Assembly (NCBI GenBank): GCA_034414595.1
Contig: DAOULY010000001.1
Location: 115,116 to 179,115, forward strand
Direction of reading: 5' to 3'
Length of the DNA stretch: 64,000 nucleotides
DNA from: DAOULY01 sp034414595
GTDB lineage: Bacteria > Chloroflexota > Dehalococcoidia > SZUA-161 > JAUWZY01
Position numbers and translations under genes: made by a program. The notes under the pieces were generated by a model, which had not been told where the DNA came from, did no database searches, and saw only the letters and a list, made by a program, of their open reading frames with translations. Of the stretch, positions 26,733 to 35,520 are shown in pieces (within the stretch, counting starts at the first letter, position 1; each line of letters begins with the position of its first letter).

Positions 26733-27127
26733 GCAACATCATCTCTACGATTAGAAAGTGCCCCAGTATCGGACTGAGTGCCTTGGGCAAGTCCAGCTTG
26801 TGCAGGAAATCTCTGATTGTTGGCCTCGCTGTAGGCAAAAGCCTAATGAGCGGTCAAACCAGATTGCTACTAGGGCTGACCTATCGGAGCTACGGCGAGT
26901 CTCCTTAGGTGACTCTTGTGTGTACTTGCCTCATGGCCGCTAGTCGAGAGCAAAGAGGACGATGTGGCTCTAGCCTTATTCGCAGGGGGCCAGCACATCA
27001 CGAGATAAAGAGGAAGTTGTACCAGGAGCCAATGTAAGTCCGGGCAACTAAGCCTATTTCTGCCACTGTTATTACTCCTCGCAAGAAGCGAATAAAGCCT
27101 CTTAGCCCTTGCCCGTAACCACTATAG
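26733..27127 (+). other. Intergenic region without a convincing gene
   Basis: About 395 nt between the small membrane gene and the promoter of the FAD-dependent reductase. Short open frames exist, but none has a ribosome site or recognisable protein features. Confidence 0.4.
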
Positions 27128-27156
27128 TTGACAATGCTACCGTATTGCGCTATCAT
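27128..27156 (+). promoter_or_regulatory. sigma70-type promoter of the redox group
   Basis: TTGACA (27128-27133) and TATCAT (27151-27156) are 17 nt apart. Transcription would start about 38 nt before the ATG at 27201, which carries a GAGGAG site. Confidence 0.75.
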
Positions 27157-27200
27157 AAATATGACTATTCCGATAGTTTTAGTGGTGATGAGGAGCTGAC

Positions 27201-28463
27201 ATGCGCATCGTCATTATTGGCAATGGCATCGCAGGAAATACCGCGGCTGCCACGGTAAGGCAGCTCGACGAAGAAAGCCACATCACCATAGTGTCTGAGG
27301 AGGGTGAACCTCTGTATTCTCCTTGTGCCCTCCCGGACTACCTAAGTGGCCATATCGGACGGGATAAGGTCTTTCTCAAGAGCCCCAAGGACTACTCCGC
27401 TGATGGTATCGAAGTTCTCTTTGGCACCAAGGCCACAGCACTGGACACCCAGGAAAAGGTGGTATTGCTTGAGTCCGGAGCTCTACCCTACGACAAGCTA
27501 GTCATAGCCACAGGTAGCAGTTCTGTCCTGCCTCCGATCGACGGGGCGGGCAGCGAAGGCGTGTTTGCTCTTAAATCAGTGAAAAACGTCGATGGCATCC
27601 TCAGCTACAAAGGGAAGAGGGCAGCAGTGATCGGTGCCGGCCCCATTGGCATTGAGGCCAGTGTCGCCTTGCGTAAAGCTGGCTACAGGGTTTCTCTGAT
27701 CGAGCTCTACGACTGGATTCTACCCCGGCTCTTCGATCGCAGGCCTGCTTTGTTTCTAGCCAGCTATCTGGCCCAGCGTGGCGTCGAGGTGTTCACCGGG
27801 GAAAAGGTGCTGGCGATCAACGGCAACGGAAGGGTAACTGGAATCACCACTGATAAACGCGAACTGGAGTGTGACCTGGTGCTCATGGCCTTAGGCATGA
27901 GGCCTGAGGTTCAGCTGGCCCGGGAGACGGGCTTGGTGCTCGGTGCCCTCGGCGGCATAAAGGTGGATAAGTCGATGGGAACCAACATGGCCGATGTCTT
28001 TGCCTGTGGTGACTGTGCTGAGACCAGGGATCAGATCAGCGGCAAGAGGGTGCTCAGTATGTTGTGGCCCAGTGCCCAGCAACAGGGGGAGACCGCTGGC
28101 TATAATTGTCTGGGGCAAAACAAGCTCTATCCCGGAAGCATAGCAATGCTGGGGCTAAACATCTTCCGGCTTCACGCTGTATCCTTTGGCCTTACTGCCT
28201 CGGGAATATCGAGCAAGCACCAAGTCGAGGTGGTGGAAGACCGTTTCCACAACGGCTATTACAGGTTGGTCGTGGCCAATGGGTTCTTGGTAGGACTGCA
28301 GGCCGTCGGTATGACCAGGGGTGTCGGCCACTTTCTCTCTGCTATGGGGCGCCGGGTCAAGTTGGGTGAACTGAGAGAAGAGTTGAACTCGGCGCTGCTG
28401 GCCTGCCAGCCACTCTGGCGCTACAAGGTGGGCCTGAAATTAGGCCGGGGTGGAGCGTCTTAG
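27201..28463 (+). CDS. FAD-dependent pyridine-nucleotide disulfide oxidoreductase (CoA-disulfide reductase-like)
   Basis: 420-aa flavoprotein. It has the N-terminal FAD loop IGNGIAGNTAA, the second dinucleotide loop VIGAGPIGIEAS (NAD(P)H), and the FAD-binding DVFACGDCAE segment. A Cys at about residue 42 in SPCALPDYLSG matches the redox cysteine position of CoA-disulfide reductases and NADH oxidases. The C-terminus lacks the usual second Cys or rhodanese domain. It lies 129 nt from a cNMP-binding gene and, further on, a ferredoxin gene, so it may transfer electrons to the ferredoxin (inference). Confidence 0.85.
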   Translation: MRIVIIGNGIAGNTAAATVRQLDEESHITIVSEEGEPLYSPCALPDYLSGHIGRDKVFLKSPKDYSADGIEVLFGTKATALDTQEKVVLLESGALPYDKLVIATGSSSVLPPIDGAGSEGVFALKSVKNVDGILSYKGKRAAVIGAGPIGIEASVALRKAGYRVSLIELYDWILPRLFDRRPALFLASYLAQRGVEVFTGEKVLAINGNGRVTGITTDKRELECDLVLMALGMRPEVQLARETGLVLGALGGIKVDKSMGTNMADVFACGDCAETRDQISGKRVLSMLWPSAQQQGETAGYNCLGQNKLYPGSIAMLGLNIFRLHAVSFGLTASGISSKHQVEVVEDRFHNGYYRLVVANGFLVGLQAVGMTRGVGHFLSAMGRRVKLGELREELNSALLACQPLWRYKVGLKLGRGGAS

Positions 28464-28592
28464 TTGTGCTGCTGTGGGCAGTCCAGCCCGGGCTCCCATT
28501 TTGGAGATGGCGAACTGGGCCAAGGTCGAAATCACGGCTAAGGAACGGCGAGTTTTGGCTCACAAAAATAGACTTGAGGAGGTGACAGTTAT

Positions 28593-29075
28593 ATGGTATC
28601 GGTTGACATATTAAAGCAGTTTCCTCTTTTTGCTGGTGTGGACGGTCGTGTCTTACGACAAATAGCCCAAGCCTGCTCAACACGTACTTACCAAGCCAAC
28701 GAGCTGTGTTTTAGCGAAGGCGAAAAGGCAGAGAACTTCTACCTTCTACTGAGGGGCAAGATCTCCCTCGAGCGTCAACTGCCTTTGGCCTGGCTCCATA
28801 GGGTGGCTACCATTCATACCTTGGGCGAGAAAGAGGTGTTTGGTTGGTCTGCCTTGGTGGAGACAAGCGTGCTTACGGCTTCTGCGCGCTGCTTAGAAAG
28901 TTCTGAGGTGATATACATCAAGGGAAAAGAGCTGCTAGATATCTTGGAAAGAAATAGCCGCGCAAGTTATCTCGTTATGAAAAGACTTGCAGCCATCGTC
29001 GCCTCAAGGCTCACGGACACCAGCAAGCAATTGCTGCGCGAGATGGCGGAGTTTGAAAGCTACAGAACCATGTGA
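28593..29075 (+). CDS. Cyclic-nucleotide-binding domain protein without HTH
   Basis: 160-aa protein consisting of one cNMP-binding/CRP-N-terminal domain (LKQFPLFAGVDGRVLRQIA ... FCEGEKA-like EGEKAENFYLLLRGKI), with no C-terminal helix-turn-helix. It could sense a ligand and act on a partner protein, perhaps the flanking oxidoreductase or ferredoxin. GAGGAGGTG lies upstream of ATG 28593. Confidence 0.8.
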   Translation: MVSVDILKQFPLFAGVDGRVLRQIAQACSTRTYQANELCFSEGEKAENFYLLLRGKISLERQLPLAWLHRVATIHTLGEKEVFGWSALVETSVLTASARCLESSEVIYIKGKELLDILERNSRASYLVMKRLAAIVASRLTDTSKQLLREMAEFESYRTM

Positions 29076-29243
29076 GTTTTTGGGGTTTCATAACTCCTTT
29101 CAACTCCACCTCACGTGTGACTTCGCCGCGTCGCGTCTTGCTTGATTGCGCGACCATAGACCAGAGTGCTGCGAAGGAACTGACTCCTGACGGAATTCAG
29201 ATAGAAATGACAATCCTACAAACTGACACTGTAAGGAGTGAAG

Positions 29244-29459
29244 ATGAAGGTGCGGGTAGATAGAGATCTGTGTCGAGGTTTGGGCAACTGCGTGGCTTAC
29301 GCATCGACGGTCTTCAGACTTGACGAGGAAGACAAAGCTGTAGTGCTTGACCCTTCCTCCGTGGATGAAAACACCCTATTCGAGGCTGCTGAAAGCTGCT
29401 CCTTCAATGCTGTCATCATTGAGGACGATGAAGGACGTCAGTTGTACCCCCTTAGCTGA
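29244..29459 (+). CDS. Ferredoxin, single cluster (3Fe-4S type)
   Basis: 71-aa ferredoxin. The motif C-R-G-L-G-N-C leaves only two of the three N-terminal cysteines of a 4Fe-4S site, with a distal Cys in ESCSFNAV. The three-Cys pattern indicates a 3Fe-4S cluster, as in P450-associated ferredoxins (family knowledge). Start ATG 29244 follows AAGGAG. It is the third gene of a redox group with the FAD reductase and cNMP-binding protein. Confidence 0.85.
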   Translation: MKVRVDRDLCRGLGNCVAYASTVFRLDEEDKAVVLDPSSVDENTLFEAAESCSFNAVIIEDDEGRQLYPLS

Positions 29460-29614
29460 AGCTGATCAAGATGGGGAGGTTGGATGGTGCACCATGCTCG
29501 GCTGAGTATCTTCCAACTAGCTGATGTTGCGGTGCCCAGAGAGCCCTTTGCTGGCATTCTGCAGTACATAACCAGATGGTGCTAAGGTGTAGGGCACGCC
29601 GCTGCCGCGGGTGG

Positions 29615-29770
29615 CTAACGGCGACGAAGTATCAGCCAGCTCAAGCCGTCACGGGCGTAGCAAAGGCCCTCGAATACTGCACCGATGGCGCTGGTCAGCA
29701 AGATCAACGCGACGATGCCAACCATCTTTATGGTCATTCGCCAAGATTGCCCTTTTGTATGTCTCGCCAT
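29615..29770 (-). CDS. Possible small membrane protein
   Basis: Open frame of 51 aa with one hydrophobic helix (MVGIVALILLTSAIGAVF) and basic ends. It lacks a convincing ribosome site. The rest of 29460-29868 shows no other gene. Confidence 0.25.
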   Translation of the reverse strand: MARHTKGQSWRMTIKMVGIVALILLTSAIGAVFEGLCYARDGLSWLILRRR

Positions 29771-29868
29771 GGACATCGCAGGCCGACTGCAATACTGTGT
29801 CACCAACTAAACAGTAGAGTTACAGGCGCCTGTTGTCAAGTCAGCTAAACTCAACACGCAACACTTAT

Positions 29869-29892
29869 AAGGAGCTGCCTGGGCAGCTCCTT
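29869..29892 (-). terminator. Hairpin downstream of tRNA-Ser
   Basis: An 11-nt inverted repeat (29869-29879 with 29882-29892) with a minimal loop lies 20 nt past the 3' end of the minus-strand tRNA-Ser gene. The tail is only weakly T-rich. Confidence 0.55.
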
Positions 29893-29912
29893 TCTTCAGG
29901 CCAAAGAAAAAG

Positions 29913-30001
29913 CGGAGGGAGAGGGATTCGAACCCTCGACCGAAGTTTCCCCCGGTAAGCGCTTAGCAGGCGCCCGCACTAGACCACTATGCGATCCCTC
30001 C
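29913..30001 (-). tRNA. tRNA-Ser (GCT)
   Basis: Cloverleaf with a 7-bp acceptor stem GGAGGGA/TCCCTCC, discriminator G, a long serine variable arm and the T-arm GGTTCGAATCC. The anticodon loop CTGCTAA gives anticodon GCT. Length is 89 nt and CCA is not encoded. Confidence 0.95.
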
Positions 30002-30127
30002 TGGATACTAATAATAACGGACAGAGGCGATGTTTTCAAGTGTTATGTCTGGGCGCTTTCTGCTCGAAGAGGGTTGATAAATAAGTGCCAGGTCAAGCAC
30101 AATCGAGCAAAACCCGTAGAAGTCAGG

Positions 30128-30156
30128 TTGACAGGATGGCACAGTTGAGGTAAACT
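30128..30156 (+). promoter_or_regulatory. sigma70-type promoter of glyA
   Basis: TTGACA (30128-30133) and TAAACT (30151-30156) are 17 nt apart. They drive a leader of about 100 nt before glyA. Confidence 0.65.
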
Positions 30157-30219
30157 TGCTCTGACCGCCATTGAAAGTGATGTTGCCAGTTCAGTCTTGC
30201 TGTAACGAGGTCTAAAGTA

Positions 30220-30251
30220 GAGCCATGCCCCAGTAGCGTGGCTCCTTTTTT
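30220..30251 (+). terminator. Attenuator-like terminator in the glyA leader
   Basis: A 9-bp stem (30220-30228 with 30236-30244, one G-U pair) with a 7-nt loop is followed by C and six T's, ending 12 nt before the glyA ATG. Because it sits between the promoter and the gene, it probably works as a leader attenuator. I do not recognise a known riboswitch aptamer upstream. Confidence 0.65.
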
Positions 30252-30263
30252 GTGGAATGGGTG

Positions 30264-31508
30264 ATGGATATCGTGGCCGGTGCTGACCCTGAAGTCTTTG
30301 CCGCTATCGCTCGGGAGAAAAGGCGGCAGCAATTCCAGATCAACCTCATTGCTGCGGAAAACTACGCCAGCACGGCAGTTATGGAAGCCCAGGGTTCTGT
30401 GCTGACCAATAAGTATGCTGAGGGTTATCCCGGAAATCGTTACTACGGCGGGTGTTATGACTGCGATGTTGTCGAGGATCTCGCCATTGATCGGGCCAAG
30501 AGGCTTTATGGTGCAGAGCATGCCAACGTACAGCCTCATAGTGGCTCTCAGGCCAACATGGGGGCCTATTTCACCCTGCTGGAATGCGGCGACAGCGTAA
30601 TGGCCATGGCCCTGGAGCATGGGGGACATCTGAGCCATGGGAGCGTGGCCAACTTCTCTCGCCACTTCTATCAATTTGTCCACTACACCGTGGATCGAGA
30701 TACGGAGCAGCTGGATTACGATCAGATAGAGAAGCTGGCGCAACAACACAAGTGCAAGCTCATCATCGCCGGGGCCAGCGCCTATCCCCGAGTCATCGAT
30801 TTTAGCCGCTTTCGCCAAATCGCCGATCGGGTTGGCGCCGGGCTTATGGTGGATATGGCCCATATTGCAGGCCTAGTTGCAGCTAAGGTCCATCCCAACC
30901 CAACGCCCTATGCCGATGTGATCACCTCCTCAACCCATAAGACATTGCGTGGGCCCAGGGGTGGATTCGCCTTATGCCGCGCAGGATTGGCCACAGCGTT
31001 GGACCGGGCTATATTCCCTGGCTCTCAGGGAGGCCCCCTGGTCCATGTCATCGCAGCCAAAGCAGTGGCCTTCCATGAAGCGATGCAGCCAGAGTTCGTC
31101 ATCTACCAGAGGAGAGTTCTGGAAAACGCCAAGGTCCTGGGCGAGGAGCTTCAGCGAGCGGGACTTAGGCTTGTCTCCGGGGGCACTGAGACTCATCTGG
31201 TGTTGGTGGACCTCTCACAGTTGGGGATCACGGGCAAGGATGCCGAGAAGGCCCTGGAGGCTGTAGGCATAATTGTCAACAGAAACTCGATCCCCTTCGA
31301 CCCTCGTCCACCTCAGCTCAGCAGCGGCATCAGGTTGGGTACACCAGCGGTGACCACACGTGGTTTTGGCCCTGAGGAGATGAAGCGCATTGCTAATCTC
31401 ATCAGCAAGGTCCTGTCCCACATTGGCGACGATAGAGTCTATCAAGAGGCCAGTACCGATGTCGCCGAGCTTGCTTCTCGTTTTCCGGTCCCCGGAGGCG
31501 ATGGATAG
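30264..31508 (+). CDS. glyA: Serine hydroxymethyltransferase
   Basis: 414-aa PLP enzyme interconverting serine and glycine with tetrahydrofolate. Motifs: NLIAAENY, TNKYAEGYPGNRYYGG, HSGSQAN and the PLP-lysine in SSTHKTLRGPRGG. ATG 30264 is chosen; an in-frame GTG 12 nt earlier is possible. Expression is likely controlled by the leader terminator. It supplies one-carbon units linked to purA and folE functions nearby. Confidence 0.96.
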   Translation: MDIVAGADPEVFAAIAREKRRQQFQINLIAAENYASTAVMEAQGSVLTNKYAEGYPGNRYYGGCYDCDVVEDLAIDRAKRLYGAEHANVQPHSGSQANMGAYFTLLECGDSVMAMALEHGGHLSHGSVANFSRHFYQFVHYTVDRDTEQLDYDQIEKLAQQHKCKLIIAGASAYPRVIDFSRFRQIADRVGAGLMVDMAHIAGLVAAKVHPNPTPYADVITSSTHKTLRGPRGGFALCRAGLATALDRAIFPGSQGGPLVHVIAAKAVAFHEAMQPEFVIYQRRVLENAKVLGEELQRAGLRLVSGGTETHLVLVDLSQLGITGKDAEKALEAVGIIVNRNSIPFDPRPPQLSSGIRLGTPAVTTRGFGPEEMKRIANLISKVLSHIGDDRVYQEASTDVAELASRFPVPGGDG

Positions 31509-31529
31509 CTTTCGCCATTCTGTTCTGCA

Positions 31530-31538
31530 TGCTATAAT
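31530..31538 (+). promoter_or_regulatory. Extended -10 promoter of rpsF operon
   Basis: TGC immediately precedes TATAAT (31533-31538), an extended -10. The -35 region is weak. It lies 36 nt before the rpsF start. Confidence 0.5.
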
Positions 31539-31573
31539 CAAAGCTGTAAGAATTACTGTGTGAGGGAACGCGA

Positions 31574-31861
31574 TTGCAAAGCTACGAGTTGACGGCCATT
31601 ATCAGTCCAGATGTCACTGAAGAAGGCATCAGCAACCTATTGGAAAGGATGACCGAGTTTGTCACCCAAAGTGGTGGGACCATAATCAAGACCGACCGCT
31701 GGGGCAAGAGAAAGCTGGCCTACCCGATACAGCATTATAGGGAGGGTGATTATGTAGTGGTGCAGTTAGAACTGGAGCCAAGTAAGACGGCCGAGCTTGA
31801 GGACAGCCTCAAACGCTGGGAAGAACTCATCCGTCATCTGCTGGTCAAATTGGGCGCTTAG
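31574..31861 (+). CDS. rpsF: 30S ribosomal protein S6
   Basis: 95-aa protein with MQSYELTAIISPD and the RWGKRKLAYPI core. TTG start with a GAGGGA site 7 bases upstream. First gene of the conserved rpsF-ssb-rpsR order. Confidence 0.95.
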   Translation: MQSYELTAIISPDVTEEGISNLLERMTEFVTQSGGTIIKTDRWGKRKLAYPIQHYREGDYVVVQLELEPSKTAELEDSLKRWEELIRHLLVKLGA

Positions 31862-31882
31862 ACCGAGCGAAAGGGGTAGGAA

Positions 31883-32278
31883 ATGGCGTGGCTGAACAAG
31901 GTGATGATCATCGGTAATGTGGGCACAGACCCGGAGATGCGTTTTGCTCCAAGTGGAAATGCAATGACCTCTTTCCGTCTGGCTACTAATCGGATGTTCA
32001 CCACCTCCGATGGAGAGCGAAGAAAGGAAACTGAGTGGTTTGATGTCATCACTCGTGATCGGCAGGCCGAAAGCTGCAATCAGTTCCTGAGCAAAGGACA
32101 ACGAGTTTATGTCGAGGGTCGGCTGAGGACCCGGTCCTGGGAAGGACAGGATGGGCAGAAGCATTTTCGGGTCGAGATTCACGCCAGTAGGGTGATCTTT
32201 CTCGACCGCAAACCCGTAGCTCCTGCCGAGCTGGGCCCGGACGAAGAGCCTATAGAGCCCGAAGAGCTGCCATTCTAA
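31883..32278 (+). CDS. ssb: Single-stranded DNA-binding protein
   Basis: 131-aa OB-fold protein (MAWLNKVMIIGNVGTDPEMR...). The acidic C-terminal tail ends EELPF, the usual partner-docking tip. Lies between rpsF and rpsR, a widespread arrangement. Confidence 0.95.
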   Translation: MAWLNKVMIIGNVGTDPEMRFAPSGNAMTSFRLATNRMFTTSDGERRKETEWFDVITRDRQAESCNQFLSKGQRVYVEGRLRTRSWEGQDGQKHFRVEIHASRVIFLDRKPVAPAELGPDEEPIEPEELPF

Positions 32279-32299
32279 ACATTTTCTTAAGGTGAGGAC

Positions 32300-32587
32300 A
32301 TGGATAAGAGACCGAGAAGGAGATACGGATCCAAGCGATATATCCCGAAACCGAAAGTGTGTTACTTTTGCGCTAATGGAATCGATCATATAGACTACAA
32401 GGACGTAAACACACTGCGTCGCTTCATTTCCGATCGAGCGAAGATCGAGCCTGATCAACGAACCGGCACCTGTGCCAGCCATCAGCGGCGGCTGAGCACC
32501 GCCTTGAAGAGGGCCAGATTCCTTGCTCTATTACCCTATACGCCAGGGCATATCCGTGGGAGCAGTGGCGCAGGGGTAAGGGAATAG
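32300..32587 (+). CDS. rpsR: 30S ribosomal protein S18
   Basis: 95-aa protein with basic N-terminus, CYFC pair (possible zinc ligands with a later Cys) and the core DYKDVNTLRRFISDRAKI...TGTCASHQRRL. The C-terminal tail is slightly longer than usual. Confidence 0.94.
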   Translation: MDKRPRRRYGSKRYIPKPKVCYFCANGIDHIDYKDVNTLRRFISDRAKIEPDQRTGTCASHQRRLSTALKRARFLALLPYTPGHIRGSSGAGVRE

Positions 32588-32601
32588 CTAAGGGAATAGC
32601 A

Positions 32602-33891
32602 GTGAAGAACAGGGTCGGCATTGGGTTGATGGGATTGGGTGTAGTGGGCGGTGGGGTGGCAAAGGCATTACAGGAAAAGGGGGAGGCCATTGCCCGGCAG
32701 GCAGGGTCTCTGTTGGAGCTAAGAGCGGTCTTGGAGCAGGACTTGCCCAAGAGTCGTCTCCTCAAAAATCCCGAACTCATGACCCAGGACCCGCAAGTAG
32801 TCCTGGGCCACCCTGACATCGATATCGTCATCGAGGTCCTCGGCGGTGAGAATCCGGCCTGGGAATACATCAAAGAGGCCCTGACCCAAGGCAAGCATGT
32901 CATTACCGCCAATAAGGAGGTTATGGCTAAACATGGCCTTGAGCTTCTGACCTGGGCTGCGGAACATGAGGTGGCCCTCCTCTACGAAGCAAGTGTCGGT
33001 GGCGGCATTCCGTTGATCTCGCCTCTGAAGCAAGATCTCCTAGCCAATGACATCTCGGCAATTCAGGCCATCATCAATGGGACCACCAACTATATCCTGA
33101 CCAGGATGAGCAAGGATGGGTTGGACTTCGCCATGGCGCTGAGGCAAGCTCAGGAGCTGGGCTATGCCGAAGCCAACCCGGCAAACGATATCGAGGGTAT
33201 TGATGCCGCCTATAAGTTGTCCATTCTGGCCACACTGGCTTTCCATGCTGAGGTTCGTCCTGAGGATGTCCACTACGAAGGCATATCGCGTCTGGCCCCT
33301 CGTGATTTTCAGTATGCCAAAGAGCTGGGATACGCCATAAAGCTGTTGGCCATTGCTAAGAAAGAAGACTACTCCGTTCAGGCGCGGGTGCACCCAACCT
33401 TTGTTCCGGAAGATGCTCTTCTGGCCGAAGTGGATGGCGTGTTCAATGCCGTGCAGATAGAGGGCGATCTGGTGGGCAAGGTTATTTTCTATGGAGAGGG
33501 AGCTGGGCCCTCGCCGACCTCAAGCGCCATCGTCGCCGATGCCATTCGTTTGGCTCAGAACATCAACCGCGGAGTTTCTCCCAGTTTCAGACTCTGGCTG
33601 GACCCGAATACAGTGGTCAGGCCCGTTTCCGAGATCACCACCAGATACTATCTGAGAATGACGATAGCGGATCGCCCTGGTGTGCTGGCGCAGATCGCTA
33701 AGACCTTGGGCGAGCACCTCATCAGCATCTCCTCGGTGATCCAAAAAGGGACCGACGAGACAGCAAACAGCGCCGAGATCGTGCTCATGACCCATCCCGC
33801 CAAGGAGGCAGCAATGCAGCAGGCCCTGACTGAGATGCAGGGGCTGGAGGTAGTCAAGGAGATCAGCAATTTCGTCAGGGTGGAAGGCTAA
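32602..33891 (+). CDS. hom: Homoserine dehydrogenase
   Basis: 429-aa NAD(P)-dependent enzyme producing homoserine. N-terminal Rossmann loop GLGVVGGGV, catalytic core ASVGGGIPLI...INGTTNYILT, and a C-terminal ACT domain (about residues 350-428), the expected site of threonine feedback. GTG start with GGGAA upstream. Followed 6 nt later by thrC. Confidence 0.95.
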   Translation: MKNRVGIGLMGLGVVGGGVAKALQEKGEAIARQAGSLLELRAVLEQDLPKSRLLKNPELMTQDPQVVLGHPDIDIVIEVLGGENPAWEYIKEALTQGKHVITANKEVMAKHGLELLTWAAEHEVALLYEASVGGGIPLISPLKQDLLANDISAIQAIINGTTNYILTRMSKDGLDFAMALRQAQELGYAEANPANDIEGIDAAYKLSILATLAFHAEVRPEDVHYEGISRLAPRDFQYAKELGYAIKLLAIAKKEDYSVQARVHPTFVPEDALLAEVDGVFNAVQIEGDLVGKVIFYGEGAGPSPTSSAIVADAIRLAQNINRGVSPSFRLWLDPNTVVRPVSEITTRYYLRMTIADRPGVLAQIAKTLGEHLISISSVIQKGTDETANSAEIVLMTHPAKEAAMQQALTEMQGLEVVKEISNFVRVEG

Positions 33892-33897
33892 GCAGAG

Positions 33898-34962
33898 ATG
33901 AAAGCGTGCCTTTTAGAGAAATACCGTGAGTTCCTGCCGTTGACGGCGGAAACGCCGGTAATCACCCTCGGCGAGGCCGATACACCACTGGTGCGGTCAC
34001 GGCAGCTGGAGCATGAGTTCGGCGTTGGCCAACTTTACTTCAAGCTCGAGGGCTGCAACCCATCGGGCTCGTTTAAGGATCGAGGCATGGTGGTCGCTGT
34101 GGCCAAAGCGCTGGAGGAGGGCAGCAGGGCTTTGATCTGTGCTTCCACTGGTAACACCAGCGCCTCGGCTGCTGCTTATGGCGCTCGCTTTGGCCTCAAG
34201 GTCTTCGTCATCGTGCCCCACGGCTATATCGCCCAGGGCAAGTTTGCCCAGGCCATGACCTTCGGCGCCGAAGTTCTGGCTGTCAAGGGCAACTTTGATA
34301 AGGCCCTGGAGTTGGTTCGCACGGTCATTCAAAAGCATCCGATTACCCTGGTCAATTCTCTAAATCCTCATCGTATTGAGGGGCAGAAGACCGCTGCCTT
34401 TGAGATCGTCGATGTCCTCGGCGATGCCCCGGACTATCTGTTCATCCCTGTGGGCAATGCGGGAAACATCACTGCCTACTGGAGGGGGTTTGTCCAGTAT
34501 CACAAGGCGAGCAGGAGACCGAGGATGATGGGCTTTGAGGCTGAAGGGGCTGCTCCCATCGTCAGGGAGCAGGTGATCACCGAGCCCAAGACCGTGGCCA
34601 CCGCGATTCGCATAGGGAATCCCGCAAGCTGGCAGAGGGCTGTCGCTGCCAGGGATGAGTCCGGTGGCATCATCGACTGTGTTAGCGACGATGAAATCAT
34701 GGCCGCCTACAGGCTATTAGCAACTAAAGAGGGCATCTTCGGCGAGCCAGCCTCAGCTGCTTCCTTGGCCGGTCTGATCAAGATGGTGGCGGGGGGACTT
34801 AACCTGGGGCAAAGCCAGGTCGTCTGTGTGGTCACTGGGACCGGACTAAAGGATCCGGATGCTGCACTGCAAGCAGCTACAGCTCCGGACGAGGTCCCTG
34901 CTGAGCTTGCTGCCGTGGAGGAGGTCATTGTCTCCAAGTTGATGAAGGAGTCGCTGATATGA
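33898..34962 (+). CDS. thrC: Threonine synthase
   Basis: 354-aa PLP enzyme. The PLP lysine is in PSGSFKDRGM and the phosphate loop is in PVGNAGNITAYW. It converts O-phosphohomoserine to threonine. No thrB is in the window. Overlaps folE by 4 nt. Confidence 0.95.
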   Translation: MKACLLEKYREFLPLTAETPVITLGEADTPLVRSRQLEHEFGVGQLYFKLEGCNPSGSFKDRGMVVAVAKALEEGSRALICASTGNTSASAAAYGARFGLKVFVIVPHGYIAQGKFAQAMTFGAEVLAVKGNFDKALELVRTVIQKHPITLVNSLNPHRIEGQKTAAFEIVDVLGDAPDYLFIPVGNAGNITAYWRGFVQYHKASRRPRMMGFEAEGAAPIVREQVITEPKTVATAIRIGNPASWQRAVAARDESGGIIDCVSDDEIMAAYRLLATKEGIFGEPASAASLAGLIKMVAGGLNLGQSQVVCVVTGTGLKDPDAALQAATAPDEVPAELAAVEEVIVSKLMKESLI

Positions 34963-35519
34963 TCGATGGCAAGAAGATCGAGAAGGCCATGCTCTCCATA
35001 ATCGAGGCCATCGGCGAGGATCCAAAAAGAGAGGGGTTGGCGAGCACTCCAAGGCGCGTCGCTGAGATGTATGCCGAGCTCTTCCAGGGGCTCGGCTTGG
35101 ACCCCAAACAGGAGCTCACGGTCAGCTTTGATGAGGGGCATCAGGAGATGGTGGTGCTCAAGGACATTCCTTTCTATTCCATGTGTGAGCATCATTTGCT
35201 CCCCTTCTATGGGATGGTGCACATTGGCTATATCCCCAGTGGTCGGGTGGCTGGCGCCAGCAAACTGGCCCGGGTGGTGGAGATTCTGGCGCGACGGCCT
35301 CAAATTCAGGAACGCCTGACCAGCCAGATTGCCGACACGCTGCTGGAAGGCATGAATCCACGAGGAGTTGCTGTGGTGGTCCAGGCACAACACCTGTGCA
35401 TGATCATGCGCGGGGTTGAGAAGCCCGGAAGCAGCATCACCACCTCAGCGATGAGGGGTCTGTTTCGCAGCAGCGTGGCCACTCGCTCCGAATTCCTATC
35501 CCTTGTTCATGGTAGGTGA
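34959..35519 (+). CDS. folE: GTP cyclohydrolase I
   Basis: 186-aa zinc enzyme making dihydroneopterin triphosphate for folate synthesis. Zinc ligands in MCEHHLLPF and the later Cys in QAQHLCMIMRGV; substrate-binding SGRVAGASKLAR. Coupled to thrC by an ATGA overlap and followed by gyrB after one base. Confidence 0.96.
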   Translation: MIDGKKIEKAMLSIIEAIGEDPKREGLASTPRRVAEMYAELFQGLGLDPKQELTVSFDEGHQEMVVLKDIPFYSMCEHHLLPFYGMVHIGYIPSGRVAGASKLARVVEILARRPQIQERLTSQIADTLLEGMNPRGVAVVVQAQHLCMIMRGVEKPGSSITTSAMRGLFRSSVATRSEFLSLVHGR

Positions 35520-35520
35520 T

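Noticed and set aside
26758..26943. 61-aa frame in the 26.7-27.1 kb gap
   Set aside because: No ribosome site, no hydrophobic or domain pattern.
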